Of a stretch of 64,000 nucleotides of DNA, positions 12,003 to 22,384 are shown piece by piece. The notes under the pieces are model-generated. The model was not told the DNA's origin and made no database searches. It was given only the letters and a program-made list of their open reading frames with translations. The stretch is from Siphonodentalium dalli (lineage: Eukaryota > Mollusca > Scaphopoda > Gadilida > Siphonodentaliidae): positions 202,452,978 through 202,516,977 of the forward strand of contig CP136066.1 of NCBI GenBank assembly GCA_032622095.1, read 5' to 3'. Within the stretch, counting starts at the first letter, position 1. Each line of letters opens with the position of its first letter. The translations under genes and the position numbers were made by a program.

Positions 12003-13138
12003 CAGGGATGTGGCTAGAGGGGGTGTGGGTGTGTCTCACCCCCCCCCCCCCCCAGCAGAGAGCTATATTTTCAATAGTTGGAAATTCCTAATTTCAGGTA
12101 AAAACAATTTATTGTGGGGAATTTATTGTTTTTCGACCAATATTTGCATATGTTCCTATTTTTGGTCAAAAATTTTGACAGAAATGGTCATTAGTTGGAA
12201 ATTTTTTAACCTTAGGGGGGTGACGGGTTGGAAATTTCCAACACTTGGAAAGCTTGTGTACTGGTCCCTCCCCCGTGGCCAGTAAAAAACTTCTAGTTAA
12301 TTTAAGAAAACAATATTGTCATACAATTGGTCAACATTGTCATTGGAATTGTCATCAGTTTGAAAATTTTCCAACCTAAGTGGGGGGTGTCAGGTTTGAA
12401 ATTTCCAACTCTAAGAAGACTTGAGGCTAGTCTAGATGTTAGCATTTTGCGATTTTCTTGTTCAGATTTCAAAATTTTCGCACACCGGGCCGAACCATGG
12501 TCGGCCCGGTGTGTCATTGCCCCATCCACATGGCCAACACGAAACTGCTAATTAGTTTAGCAAAACAATATTTTACTACATTTGGTCAAACTTGTAGACA
12601 TAAATGGTCATCAGTTGAAGAATTTTCCAACCTGAGGGGGAGCATGAGGTTGGAAATTTCCAACACTAGGAAAGCTTCAATTGAAGCCAGTCTAGATGCT
12701 AGGATTTGCCATTTTCATGTATAGTTTTCAAAATTTTCTCACACCGGGCCGAACAACCATGGTCGGCCCGGTGTTTCCTGGTCTGTTGTCGGTAGCGGTG
12801 TGCATTTGTCTGGAATTAGACCACTAGTTGTTTTTTTTTGGGACAATTTTCAGGTTAAATATCTTAATGTTCTCATATTGGGAACATAGAAGCATGGCTT
12901 ATGAATATATATGAAATTAGGCTTGAGCATGAGGTACAAGGGGGGTGCAAATGGAATTATGCAAAAAGTTGTGTTGGTGTGATTCCGACTCAAGGGGGGG
13001 GGGGGGGGTGCAAATGGAATTATGCAAAAAGTTGTGTTGGTGTGATTCCGACTCAAGGGGGGGAGTGCAGTTGGAATTTCCCAAGGTGGACACCCACCCC
13101 CCCCCCCCCCCAGCGGAGACCCTCTAGCCACATCCCTG
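12003..13138. mobile_element. hAT-type non-autonomous transposon with perfect 8-bp TSD
   Basis: 1136 bp with inverted ends CAGGGATGTGGCTAGAGG and its complement CCTCTAGCCACATCCCTG. Perfect 8-bp target duplication TAAACTTT at 11995-12002 and 13139-13146. Long C runs lie just inside both ends. Several internal blocks repeat (CCAACCT...GGAAATTTCCAAC near 12190, 12370 and 12625). No transposase frame; the poly-Gly/Pro ORFs come from the C/G runs. Confidence 0.88.
12481..12774. repeat. Two copies of a GC-rich palindrome inside the hAT element
   Basis: 12481-12513 (CACACCGGGCCGAACCATGG then TCGGCCCGGTGTG) and 12740-12774 (ACACCGGGCC...GGCCCGGTGT) are near-perfect hairpins about 260 bp apart, both preceded by TTTTCAAAATTTTC. 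They look like part of a tandem internal duplication. Confidence 0.8.
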
Positions 13139-13209
13139 TAAACTTTCTCCATACAATTTGAACGGAAAAGTGTTTATCCATCGCATTGTAAAGATCGTGG
13201 CATAAACAA

Positions 13210-13350
13210 AATATACGCATAGTGTTTCTCAATAACAAATTAATCCACTCGTGGGATTGGCGATTTACACCACTCGCTGAAGCTCGTGGTGTAAATCGCC
13301 AATCCCACTCGTGGATTAAATTTGTTATTCAGAAACACCATGCGTATATT
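13210..13350. repeat. 141-bp foldback hairpin
   Basis: Arms run from AATATACGCATAGTGTTTCT inward to GGCGATTTACACCACTCG and pair with the complementary right arm ending ATGCGTATATT; loop near 13274-13284. A few mismatches only. Confidence 0.85.
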
Positions 13351-14904
13351 CTATATATCTATGGTATCAGAGAAACAATGAGATGTATTCCACGGGCTTT
13401 ACTGGCGTAAATATAAAGAGTTAAGTCATCTACTAAGTGTATCACTCGGTGATAGAATGTTCATTGAGCTGGGAAGAAGATGTGAGAGAAACTATTCTTA
13501 CGGAAACATTCGATTGTATATATCGTACATAGTATGTGCAGCTAAGTGTACGGTAATACCCCCACATGCCAGTGGAAGAAACAATAATTTCGTGATCTTC
13601 ATCCGACAGTGCTCAAGTGCTGACTCTGTTATTATTATCGCGTTGCTGGATGTTTTGTTTAGAAGGACCATGTTTATCTGTCTGCTTTATCGAACTCATT
13701 CATTCTATCAGAACTTTTCCCGCCAAGAGCTTTTCTGCATAATTTGATTATGTTCTACTACTAATTCACTCTTCGAACTCTATTCTACATCTGGATCGGC
13801 TCAGTCATTAAAGCCCGCCATTGCGTGAGTGCATGTGTTAATACCATTCTTCACAACTAATGTTAGATCCATTTGATCTTTGTGTCATGGCTTACGCCAT
13901 CAACAGATCAAAGATCCATGGCGTGCGTCAAACAACATAGGCGGCTATAATTCCTATAAAAGTAACAATTAGGACCAACGCATATGTATTTATCAACTAA
14001 ATACAAATACAAGTGTGAAACCATCCACTCACCTACGTGTCATTTATCCTTAAAATCCGACAGATAACAGAACGTAAACACTAACATGTTTTCCGACTGG
14101 ATTTTTGGATTAAATTATTACGGAATTATACACACGTTCTGGCAGGTGTCAGAGCTAATATATATTGCAATATTGTTAACATTAATGACTATGTTAGTTG
14201 ATTCTTAAAAATAAGTGTATTTAAAAAAATTAGATAGCCGTCTAAGCTGATGCGCCGCCGCGGTCAGACGTGGATGGCCATAGCCATATTACCACGTCTG
14301 GTCAGACTAAACTAATGTATGCCAGTCTACCAAGCAGATTGACTTTTGGATACATATGTCATTGGATGTGTTTTATAGACATTGGCCATGTAGACATTAA
14401 CTGTTGAAAAGTAGCATTTGATTCGTCCTGCGTGCACACAATATACATGTATACGCTGCATTTCACTTGTTCTTGTTTTCATTGATTCGCGGTATTATGG
14501 TTGGTGCATCTTCAATGGCCGTGTGTTGGCAATTCTATTTCTGCACTTCTCTGTATATACATTACGTCTGCTTCGGTGATATTGCAAACATGGGCTTGCT
14601 TATTGTGTGATTGGTTGTGTGGTCGAATGTGTGAGGGTGAACTAGTCATTTGCGTGTGAGGTGCTCACTTTGGTAGCCATATGAGTGTGACATATGTGGA
14701 CGCATGCGTATGGGCGTATCTGCCATTAGTCATTTGCGTGCGAGATATAGTCATTATACTGGTAGTCATTGTGTGTGATATATTTGTTCTCATTGGATGG
14801 CTGTGCGTTCATTTGCATGTGAGGTGGAGTAATTGTATTGTTGGTTATATATGCATGGTAATTACTTATTATAGGTTTACTGATTGTTTCTCTTTATTCT
14901 TCGC
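13351..14904. other. Non-coding stretch with two small hairpins
   Basis: No conserved protein motif. Small inverted repeats are at ~13866-13924 (GATCTTTG.../...CAAAGATC type) and ~14253-14307 (GTCAGACGTGG...CCACGTCTGGTC). Lies between two parts of the gypsy pol remnant, so it is probably made of later insertions, but I could not define their ends. Confidence 0.4.
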
Positions 14905-15230
14905 AGGTTGAAACAGTATTAAATACCAGTTCCACAACCATGGCGTCTTGCTTTTAATCCCCAAACGAAACACTAAGTATACATCATACTTCTTGATGTT
15001 TGGTAGAGAGGTATAACACTTCCATTAGACATTATGTATGGGGTAGCAAAGAGAGATTTGACAGCACCATTGAATATGTGAATAAGTTGAGGAAAGATAT
15101 GGATGACAGCTATAATAGAGTTCATGTGCAGGTGAAGGAACGGCAGACATTTTGTTATGACAATCATCAAAAATGTCCAATGTACAACATTGGAGATTTA
15201 GTCATGGGGTATATACCAGTACCCAAATAA
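14905..15230 (+). pseudogene. Ty3/gypsy integrase C-terminal fragment
   Basis: One frame gives FLMFGREV (the conserved Y-x-x-MFGRE block before the integrase tail), a frameshift gives PLDIMYGVAKRDL, and the third part reads NKLRKDMDDSYNRVH and YNIGDLVMGYIPVPK, the GD-V-x-x-Y chromatin-end region of gypsy integrase. At least two frameshifts and stops. Collinear with the pieces at 9727-11820. Confidence 0.8.
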
Positions 15231-16010
15231 AGGTTATTCCACCAAGCTTAGTATAAAGGCATTTCTCGCTGAATTAAAATTCAAATATGAATGCGATAAA
15301 TACACATCCAGAAGCAACATGCGATATCAAGAGTTTAAAAATCGATGGCTACCCTTAGAAAATATTATTAATGACAACACCGATTGACTTGCTGATATTC
15401 CACAACAAAACCAAATTTATATGTATATACATGTATACACCCCGATTAATATAATTATATACATAGAGCCTGGAACCCGAGCTATCTCTCAAATTTACAT
15501 TAATCTTTTCCTAACTTGATCATCAAAAAGCCGGCAAGAATTTATCTGCGCCTAACTTTACTCTTTATATAACTGTATAACTGACACGCGTCATTAAATG
15601 CACAAACGTTGTGTCGCCCAATAGCCAACGGAAAAACAAACTATTTATCGCTTTACAATAACTACACCAAAAACAACTATATGATTCAAGCATGATTGTA
15701 TTAATGTCGCCAGTGAGAAAGTATAGCCCGAGTGAAATTCACTTGGGAACGTGCAAAAGTGAGTGCAAGAATATAATATGTATCAATGTATCGTTAATAT
15801 AATGCTTGTGTGTATGTATGTCTGTCTCATTTTTTTTTTTGTTATATCTACTTCACCAATAAAAAATAAAAAATAAATAAATAAATAAACTGGGTGGGAT
15901 GGGACAATACTCCATAATTAAAAAATATATCATATCGAGTATACCATGTGAAACTGGCAGGTGGTCAACAAAATAAATAATCCATTATGAGCGAATGAAG
16001 TCATTCAAGG
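15231..16010. other. Probable decayed gypsy 3' pol and AT-rich sequence
   Basis: 15231-15390 has weakly coding patches following the integrase fragment. The rest is AT-rich with a T10 run near 15830 and an A/T tetranucleotide patch near 15860-15890. Nothing further recognised. Confidence 0.35.
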
Positions 16011-16428
16011 GTGTTCTCAAAACTAAAGGAGAAATGTCAGATGGAGTTGGTAATTGTTGATCAAACAGGAAATACCAATAGTAACCCCATGGCTGCACAG
16101 GAAACTGTATCAGTTGCAGGAGAGCCAAATGAGGTTAGTCAAGTCCCATGTGAGTCCATGGGTTTTGTATCAAATGTGGGTTCACCTGCTCATAATGTTG
16201 ATCATGTTACTGATGTCAGAAATTGTTCAAGATCAACTCTCAGTTTATCAGAAAATGATCCTGCACAAAATTCCAATGATGATGGTAGCACGTCTTTGGT
16301 TCAATCACATTTTACTGATATCAGTTCTCATACTTACTTATAGTTACCACCCGTGTCTCGCCAAAGTTGATATCCATTATAATTTGCGTACTCGAACTGC
16401 GTACTTAAATCCAACTTCAATTGTGTAG
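16011..16428 (+). pseudogene. Possible C-terminal end of the gypsy pol polyprotein
   Basis: A 110-codon open frame (16011-16343) rich in Ser, Asn and Asp, and an overlapping frame ending KVDIHYNLRTRTAYLNPTSIV* at 16428. Gypsy pol polyproteins often finish with a low-complexity tail and a YNLR-x-R motif, so this fits as the end of the element begun at 9727. The function call rests on that one motif and position. Confidence 0.45.
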
Positions 16429-17046
16429 CATTACTTTGTATCTCCTTTGTCATAAGCTCCAGTAAATTATTGTTTTATGCCAATTATGACAAAGTGGATG
16501 TCAGATCTAGTAACTTAAAATGGGGTGCACAGACGCCACACTGGCTCACCGGACTGGCAGATAAAAACCGGTGTGATAAGTCAACTGACAACCTCAAGGT
16601 GTGAACCTACGGCTATTTACAAATCAACAAAGGAATACAGAATAGTAAAACGGCTGGTTGTTCAGTCGTCATATATAATTTGTCACATGATAAGAGTATA
16701 AAGTAGGTGTATGCATATCGTGAAGCAAGAGGGAGGTAGCTGTAAGACATATTAAAGAGATGGGGGTGTTTAAGGTTTTCCCAATTTGTACAGGTATACT
16801 GGTTTCCTCGTCCATCACGATCAAAAGTTGTGAGGCATGATCCAGGAGCGGTTTATAGAAATTTGGAAAAGAGATTTTGAACGTACATACCAAACTAAAG
16901 TTGAATAGCCAAAATAGATAATTTTGAACAGTTAAAAAAGGTTCCCACATTTTGGAAAGGTCAAAATGACACCGGAGAGCGTCATCAGTTGCTAGCGCTT
17001 GATTTATGGGTCCCTAAACGGTTGCCATATTATTAATTTTCGGCAC

Positions 17047-17190
17047 TTAATATCAGTTCTCGTACTTACTTACCACCCGTGTCTCGCCAAAGTTGAGGTC
17101 CATTCTAATTTGCGTACTCGAACTGCGTACTTAAATTGTGTATCATAGCTTTGTATCTCCTTCGCCATAAGCTCCAGTAAATTATTCCGG
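17047..17190 (+). repeat. Duplicate of 16318-16465
   Basis: ATATCAGTTCTCGTACTTAC through CATAAGCTCCAGTAAATTATT repeats the segment at 16318-16465 with a few substitutions and a 12-bp deletion. It is a direct repeat 730 bp downstream covering the end of the putative pol frame; it could be a local duplication rather than an LTR. Confidence 0.75.
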
Positions 17191-18229
17191 ACACATGCAC
17201 CTAGTTCAATTTTCAATTCAATTCAATTGTATTCATCTGTCATCATGTTGATATACATGCAGAGTACATACTTGTATATAAATATATGATAATTTCTGTG
17301 TGCATGCGTGCAGGTTCTGCATTGGATTATCATATACATATTTAGACATAATGTATCAGTGCATGGTGTAATACGTATACGTATATGTGACATAAATTAA
17401 AGTTAACACATATAGTGCGACAACCATAGTGAAATGTGGTAAGATTCGTCAATAGAAACCACAGGACAGCCTAAAGAGCGGCATATGATAGCCCTTCTAA
17501 TGAATATGGACATATTTATGGTTCGTCTTCCTTTTCTCGATTTGAAGAGTTCTCTCAACTTTAATATTAGTGTTATGACTTCAGTAAAAATATGGTGTAA
17601 TGTATTTCTGACGGAAAGAATAGAATGCATATTGGGGATTTTGAGGATAAAAGTAACCCAAAGGCACTCGGAGTGGGTAAATGTGAAAAAAAATTCTAAA
17701 AATATGTTAACACATCACCAATAAGAAGAACATTGAGAGATAAAGAATGAACTTTGTTCTTATATCCATTACTGATAGTTGTCTAATAAAAAAATTCGCA
17801 TGTTGAAACCATTCTTATACAAACAAAGCTGTGATTTGTAAACATCGTTAATCATGTAGTGAGTTCAAATATTTTAGTCTGAATCCGATTTTCAGAAATC
17901 GTTCAATGCTTTGACCTTTTCCGATGTTTACCGCCATGTTTTGGTCTGTTTGGACTAACTGAACTTTGATTAGTAATGCAACAGCAACAAAAATCCCATG
18001 GACTACTTTCTCTTGAAAACATAATTATATGGATGAATAAAGCTATATATATTTATATCTATCTAATGCGTCACATCCCTATATTTGAAATTGCATAAGT
18101 ATGCAAGTATGCAAGGTACGTGTTAATGGATTATACGTGTTGTCTCTAGTTATAATAGTAAGGTGAATTTGTTATGGAAATATATAATTGCTAACGTTTA
18201 AATTGCTTGTATAAATTGTTTGTATATAG
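17191..18229. other. Nothing recognised apart from a (TTCAA)n tail
   Basis: 17211-17232 is a short TTCAATTCAATTCAATT run which on the minus strand resembles a LINE 3' tail (TTGAATTGAATTGAA). The remainder has no motif I can support. Confidence 0.4.
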
Positions 18230-18378
18230 AGGATCTCACATGAGTTTCTATTTTATACGGAATTTATCAACCGAGTTCACTAAATTCGATTTGAGCCGAG
18301 GTTTACCGAGGCTCAAATAGAATTTAGAGGACGAGGTTGATAAATTACGTATAAAATAGGACGAGTGTGAGATACCTT
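18230..18378. repeat. 149-bp foldback hairpin
   Basis: GGATCTCACATGAGTTTCTA at the left pairs with TAGGACGAGTGTGAGATACC at the right; inner arms TTTGAGCCGAGG/CCGAGGCTCAAA meet around 18302. Some mismatches in the outer half. Confidence 0.8.
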
Positions 18379-18768
18379 ATATCACATGATCAAATAAACC
18401 CGAAGCAACGCGAAATATTCATCGAAAACAACAATCATAAACTACAGCGATCGCAAGTTATTTGAAGAACGCCGTGACGTCATCGCACGCGCTGATATTA
18501 AACGTGTCTATTACCGATTATTATGAAACTGCTTTTATGGCCAAATTATGTGATAAATATGTATATTATGTTTGGCTATGTTCCTCTTAAATATTGGCTT
18601 TGCAAATAAACAATCACTCCACCGCAATGTTTACATATCTATAGTTTGGACAAGCTAAATCCCATTAATAATGATAATAAGAACATTTAATTTAATCTAT
18701 TTTACATCTACTTGTTTCACAGACTTGTATGTTATTTCGCATGAATCCACTTCGAACGCTTTGGTTCC

Positions 18769-19013
18769 AAGCCTTGAAATAGTGTGTCTGTCATTTGCAG
18801 AATGAGGTCCCCAGAGGGTGAATTTAGTGATGCTACCCCGCATAGCGGGCTAGCATCACCAAATTCACCCTCTGTGGACCTCATTCTGCTGATGTGTAAG
18901 GTCCCCAGAGGGTGAATTTGGTGATGCTAGGCCGCTATGCGGGGTAGCATCACTAAATTCACCCTCTGGGGACCTCATTCTGCAAATGACAGACACCCTA
19001 TTTCAAGGCTTGC
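18769..19013. mobile_element. Nested double-hairpin foldback element
   Basis: Outer arms AAGCCTTGAAATAGTGTGTC and, at the right, complementary ...GACAGACACCCTATTTCAAG GCTT enclose two ~95-bp hairpins in mirror orientation. Each has arms GCAGAATGAGGTCC...GAATTTAGTGATGCTA with loop near CCGCATAGCGGG. The word TTGGTTCC flanks both sides (18761-18768 and 19014-19021), a candidate 8-bp target duplication. A diverged copy lies at 57420-57660. Confidence 0.85.
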
Positions 19014-19742
19014 TTGGTTCCCTTTAAATCCTGGACTTGATTTGGACTGAAGCCCTCCAACTACAACCCACTTGGGATAAGTAGCCTAATTGGTTCTGTT
19101 TAAGACCAAGAATGCATTATGTTCGTTGTAACTTATGCAGAGATAAAGCGGTGATTGTGTACCGTATGCGCCCATCGGGCCGACCATTACGTCATATAAA
19201 TCTTACTAATGAACTGACCACGGGCACAATATTAACATGGTGCTTATACTGAACTGGCCGCGGGTACAATATTAACATGATGATTATATTGACGAAATAA
19301 CGTAGATATTCAGAAATAAAACATAAAATAAATAAATTTATATAATTTTAAAAGAGCGATTATCTTAAAGATCGTTTTCCCATCTTTTCTTATATTCAGA
19401 ACTGAAAAAAATAAAATAATAATAATATAAAGAGCGGTTTTTTAAACAGTCTTTTTTTGAAGAAGTGATAAAGGAACTATTTCTTGCTATGGTTATGTCC
19501 CTATTCTCGAAATAGAAAATAACTTAGTCCTGACGTCACGATTATCGGTCCCTTCGACGTGACATCTAATGATCAATTTGAAATTAAACCAAGTAATTGT
19601 TCACGCTTTTCATATTCCGTTGTTACGGTACTCATAATTTGTATTGGGTAGTCGATAAATTAAACATAATTTGTATCGGGTGGTCGATAAATTAAACACA
19701 TACATATCTATACGGACTAACTAAATACTCTGATATACTAAC

Positions 19743-20340
19743 TTGACCCTTCTTACACTAAATACTCATTGCCGAGTAGTTCCCTTTGGAAGTGTTCAGA
19801 TAATCAGTTCAATAAAGGACCATAGTTATATGTGCATGTCTGCTGTTCTGGATACATATACGAACCACATACAAGACTACGTTCATACGCTGGCAAGTTT
19901 GCACGGTATGTTTTTGCGGGCATTTCATCATAGAAAACCACATGGTGCCAGAATATTAACGGAACAGTGCACAAAACATGCATCTCTATCAAGGCGAAAT
20001 ACATGAGAAGTAGCATTTATCTAATTCCACTTGTAAGAGTGCGATTGGAATTTGCCTTCAAATACCTGTATGATTTATTCTTGCGAGATAATTTCATGAC
20101 AGTTACAGGCACATTCCTGTAACATCGCTACAGGTGGAACTACAGAGATTTTACTTCGCATGTAGTTAGCTGTGATACAGATGCACTTTATGTGCTTGAT
20201 TCGGTTCATATTATGACACCATATCGTTTTCTACGACAAAATTCCTGCAAACCACACCGTGCACACTTGCCAGTGTATGAACGTACCCTAAGTTGGATGA
20301 ACTGTTGGTCGTTTAGTCGGTTGGTGGGCGGAATTGTGAA
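19743..20340. repeat. Imperfect inverted-repeat element
   Basis: 19870-20015 (TACGTTCATACGCTGGCAAG, TTTGCACGGTATG, CATAGAAAACCACATGGTG) is inverted at about 20140-20290. The left flank (ACACTAAATACTCATTGCCG, AGTAGTTCCC) resembles 56770-56810. The short ORFs on both strands are palindrome shadows. Confidence 0.65.
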
Positions 20341-20467
20341 ATTACTTCTCTAAATAACTAATGATTTATTGGATAACATATTAAATAGTAACAAGAATCA
20401 TTAAAAATATAAAAAATAGCATCACAAATACATATGTATGAATATAAATATGAACATATATATATCT

Positions 20468-21347
20468 GAGCGGTGTCATTACCGTTAGATGTCATCTATC
20501 CGAGCGGTGTCATGACCGTTAGATGTCATCTATCCGAGCGGTGTCATGACCGTTAGATGTCATCTATCCGAGCGGTGTCATTACCGTTAGATGTCATCTA
20601 TCCGAGCGGTGTCATTACCGTTAGATGTCATCTATCCGAGCGGTGTCATTACCGTTAGATGTCATCTATCCGAGCGGTGTCATGACCGTTAGATGTCATC
20701 TATCCGAGCGGTGTCATGGCCGTTAGATGTCATCTATCCGAGCGGTGTCATGACCGTTAGATGTCACCTATCCGAGCGGTGTCATTACCGTTAGATGTCA
20801 TCTATCCGAGCGGTGTCATTACCGTTAGATGTCATCTATCCGAGCGGTGTCATTACCGTTAGAGGTCATCTATCCGAGCGGTGTCATTACCGTTACATGG
20901 CATCTATTCGAGCGGTGTCATGACCGTTAGATGTCATCTATCCGAGCGGTGTCATGACCGTTAGAGGTCATCTATCCGAGCGGTGTCATTACCGTTAGAT
21001 GTCATCTATCCGAGCGGTGTCATTACCGTTAGATGTAATATATCCGAGCGGTGTCATTACCGTTAGATGTCATCTATCCGAGCGGTGTCATGACCGTTAG
21101 AGGTCATCTATCCGAGCGGTGTCATGACCGTTAGAGGTCATCTATCCGAGCGGTGTCATTACCGTTAGATGTCATATATCCGAGCGGTGTCATTACCGTT
21201 AGATGTCATCTATCCGAGCGGTGTCATGACCGTTAGATGTCATCTATCCGAGCGGTGTCATTACCGTTAGAGGTCATCTATCCGAGCGGTGTCATGACCG
21301 TTAGAGGTCATCTATCCGAGCGGTGTCATTACCGTTAGAGGTCATCT
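20468..21347. repeat. 34-bp minisatellite, about 26 copies
   Basis: The unit is GAGCGGTGTCATKACCGTTA followed by GATGTCATCTATCC. Each unit contains the imperfect palindrome CGGTGTCATGACCG. Copies differ mainly at two sites: T/G in CATTACC versus CATGACC, and GATGTC versus GAGGTC. Confidence 0.95.
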
Positions 21348-21437
21348 TCCTGGTAACGCTCATGCTATTATATTTACATACACCTGATATCTCTTCCGAT
21401 TTCCCCATAGCGTTACGGTAGACACGCCCTCTTATTC

Positions 21438-21509
21438 AATGCGTTCATAAACCTATGAACGTAACGTGACGTCACTTTCAATGTCGTTCATAGGTTTATG
21501 AACACATTG
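21438..21509. repeat. 72-bp hairpin
   Basis: CAATGCGTTCATAAACCTAT and complementary ATAGGTTTATGAACACATTG with a CRE-like ACGTGACGTCACT centre. Confidence 0.85.
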
Positions 21510-21973
21510 GTCCAGAAAATCACCGGGGATTGTCGGACGTTACCGACTGATTGAGTATATAGTCAGCCAATACGCCAATGATTTGATAGCAAACAATATG
21601 TAATCGAGGTTCACGAATCGTGAATCACGATTGGATGGCTAGTGGCATCTAATCGCGAGCACGGGTGGCACGAGATGTTCGATTGACTATCAGAATGTTG
21701 GTTATCATATAATCCCATATCCGATAATATGTCAAATATAGCGATTTATCGAAATATGAAATACAACGAAAAAGCGAAATATGAAAATACAGCGAAATAG
21801 CACGGAAAATCGAAATAGGAAAATACAGCGAAATAGCGAAATAGGGCGAAATATAGAGCGAAATATAGAAATAGGAAATTATTTTTATAAACGAAATAAC
21901 GGAGATATTTGAAAAAGTGTTTTTGACGAAATAACGGACAATATGTGTTTTAAAGAGCGTAAGTATATAAATA

Positions 21974-22104
21974 TAAATAATAAACGGCGGATTCAACGTG
22001 GTCATGGGTTTTGACCGCGATAAAAAATAAGCAAACTCAGTTTACTGAATTTTTCTCGCGGTCAAAATCCCATGACCACATTGAAACCGCCGTTCATTTC
22101 TTAT
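21974..22104. repeat. 131-bp foldback hairpin
   Basis: Arms AAACGGCGGATTCAACGTGG, TCATGGGTTTTGACCGCGA pair with TCGCGGTCAAAATCCCATGA, CCACATTGAAACCGCCGTT; inner part CAGTTTACTG-type at the loop. Confidence 0.85.
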
Positions 22105-22384
22105 TTAACCACCGAGCATCCAAGTTCCCAAATGTGTTTTATACTGTGCATCCTCTGTGTCTTAAAGAAAAACAATACCCCAAAATCTACTCACACCAAC
22201 TTTCATACTCTATAATTATGTCTATCAACTGTCAATGAAAAGAAAAGGCAAAATCGTGCACTTTCACAACAAAGCATCCAGTCGAGCCAAATCGCGCGCG
22301 CACACAAACAAAACATCCAGTCGTGAAAATGAGACCATGTACGTCCGGCATGAAAGCAGTCACAGTATACTAATACACCCGTAA

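Larger units (their letters stand above)
11899..13207. repeat. 83-bp tandem duplication split by a hAT insertion
   Basis: Copy 1 is 11899-11981 (TTCGCAGAGTGGATTAAACT ... ATCGTGGCATAAAC). Copy 2 starts at 11982 and is interrupted after GGATTAAACTTT by the element at 12003-13138, resuming at 13139-13207 up to GTGGCATAAAC. The duplication therefore predates the insertion. Confidence 0.85.

Noticed and set aside
12850..13161. Pro/Gly-rich ORFs
   Set aside because: Caused by long C and G runs just inside the hAT element ends.
16318..17190. The 16318/17047 direct repeat as an LTR pair
   Set aside because: Only ~145 bp, includes the end of a coding frame and lacks TG...CA ends or a nearby polypurine tract; more likely a local duplication.
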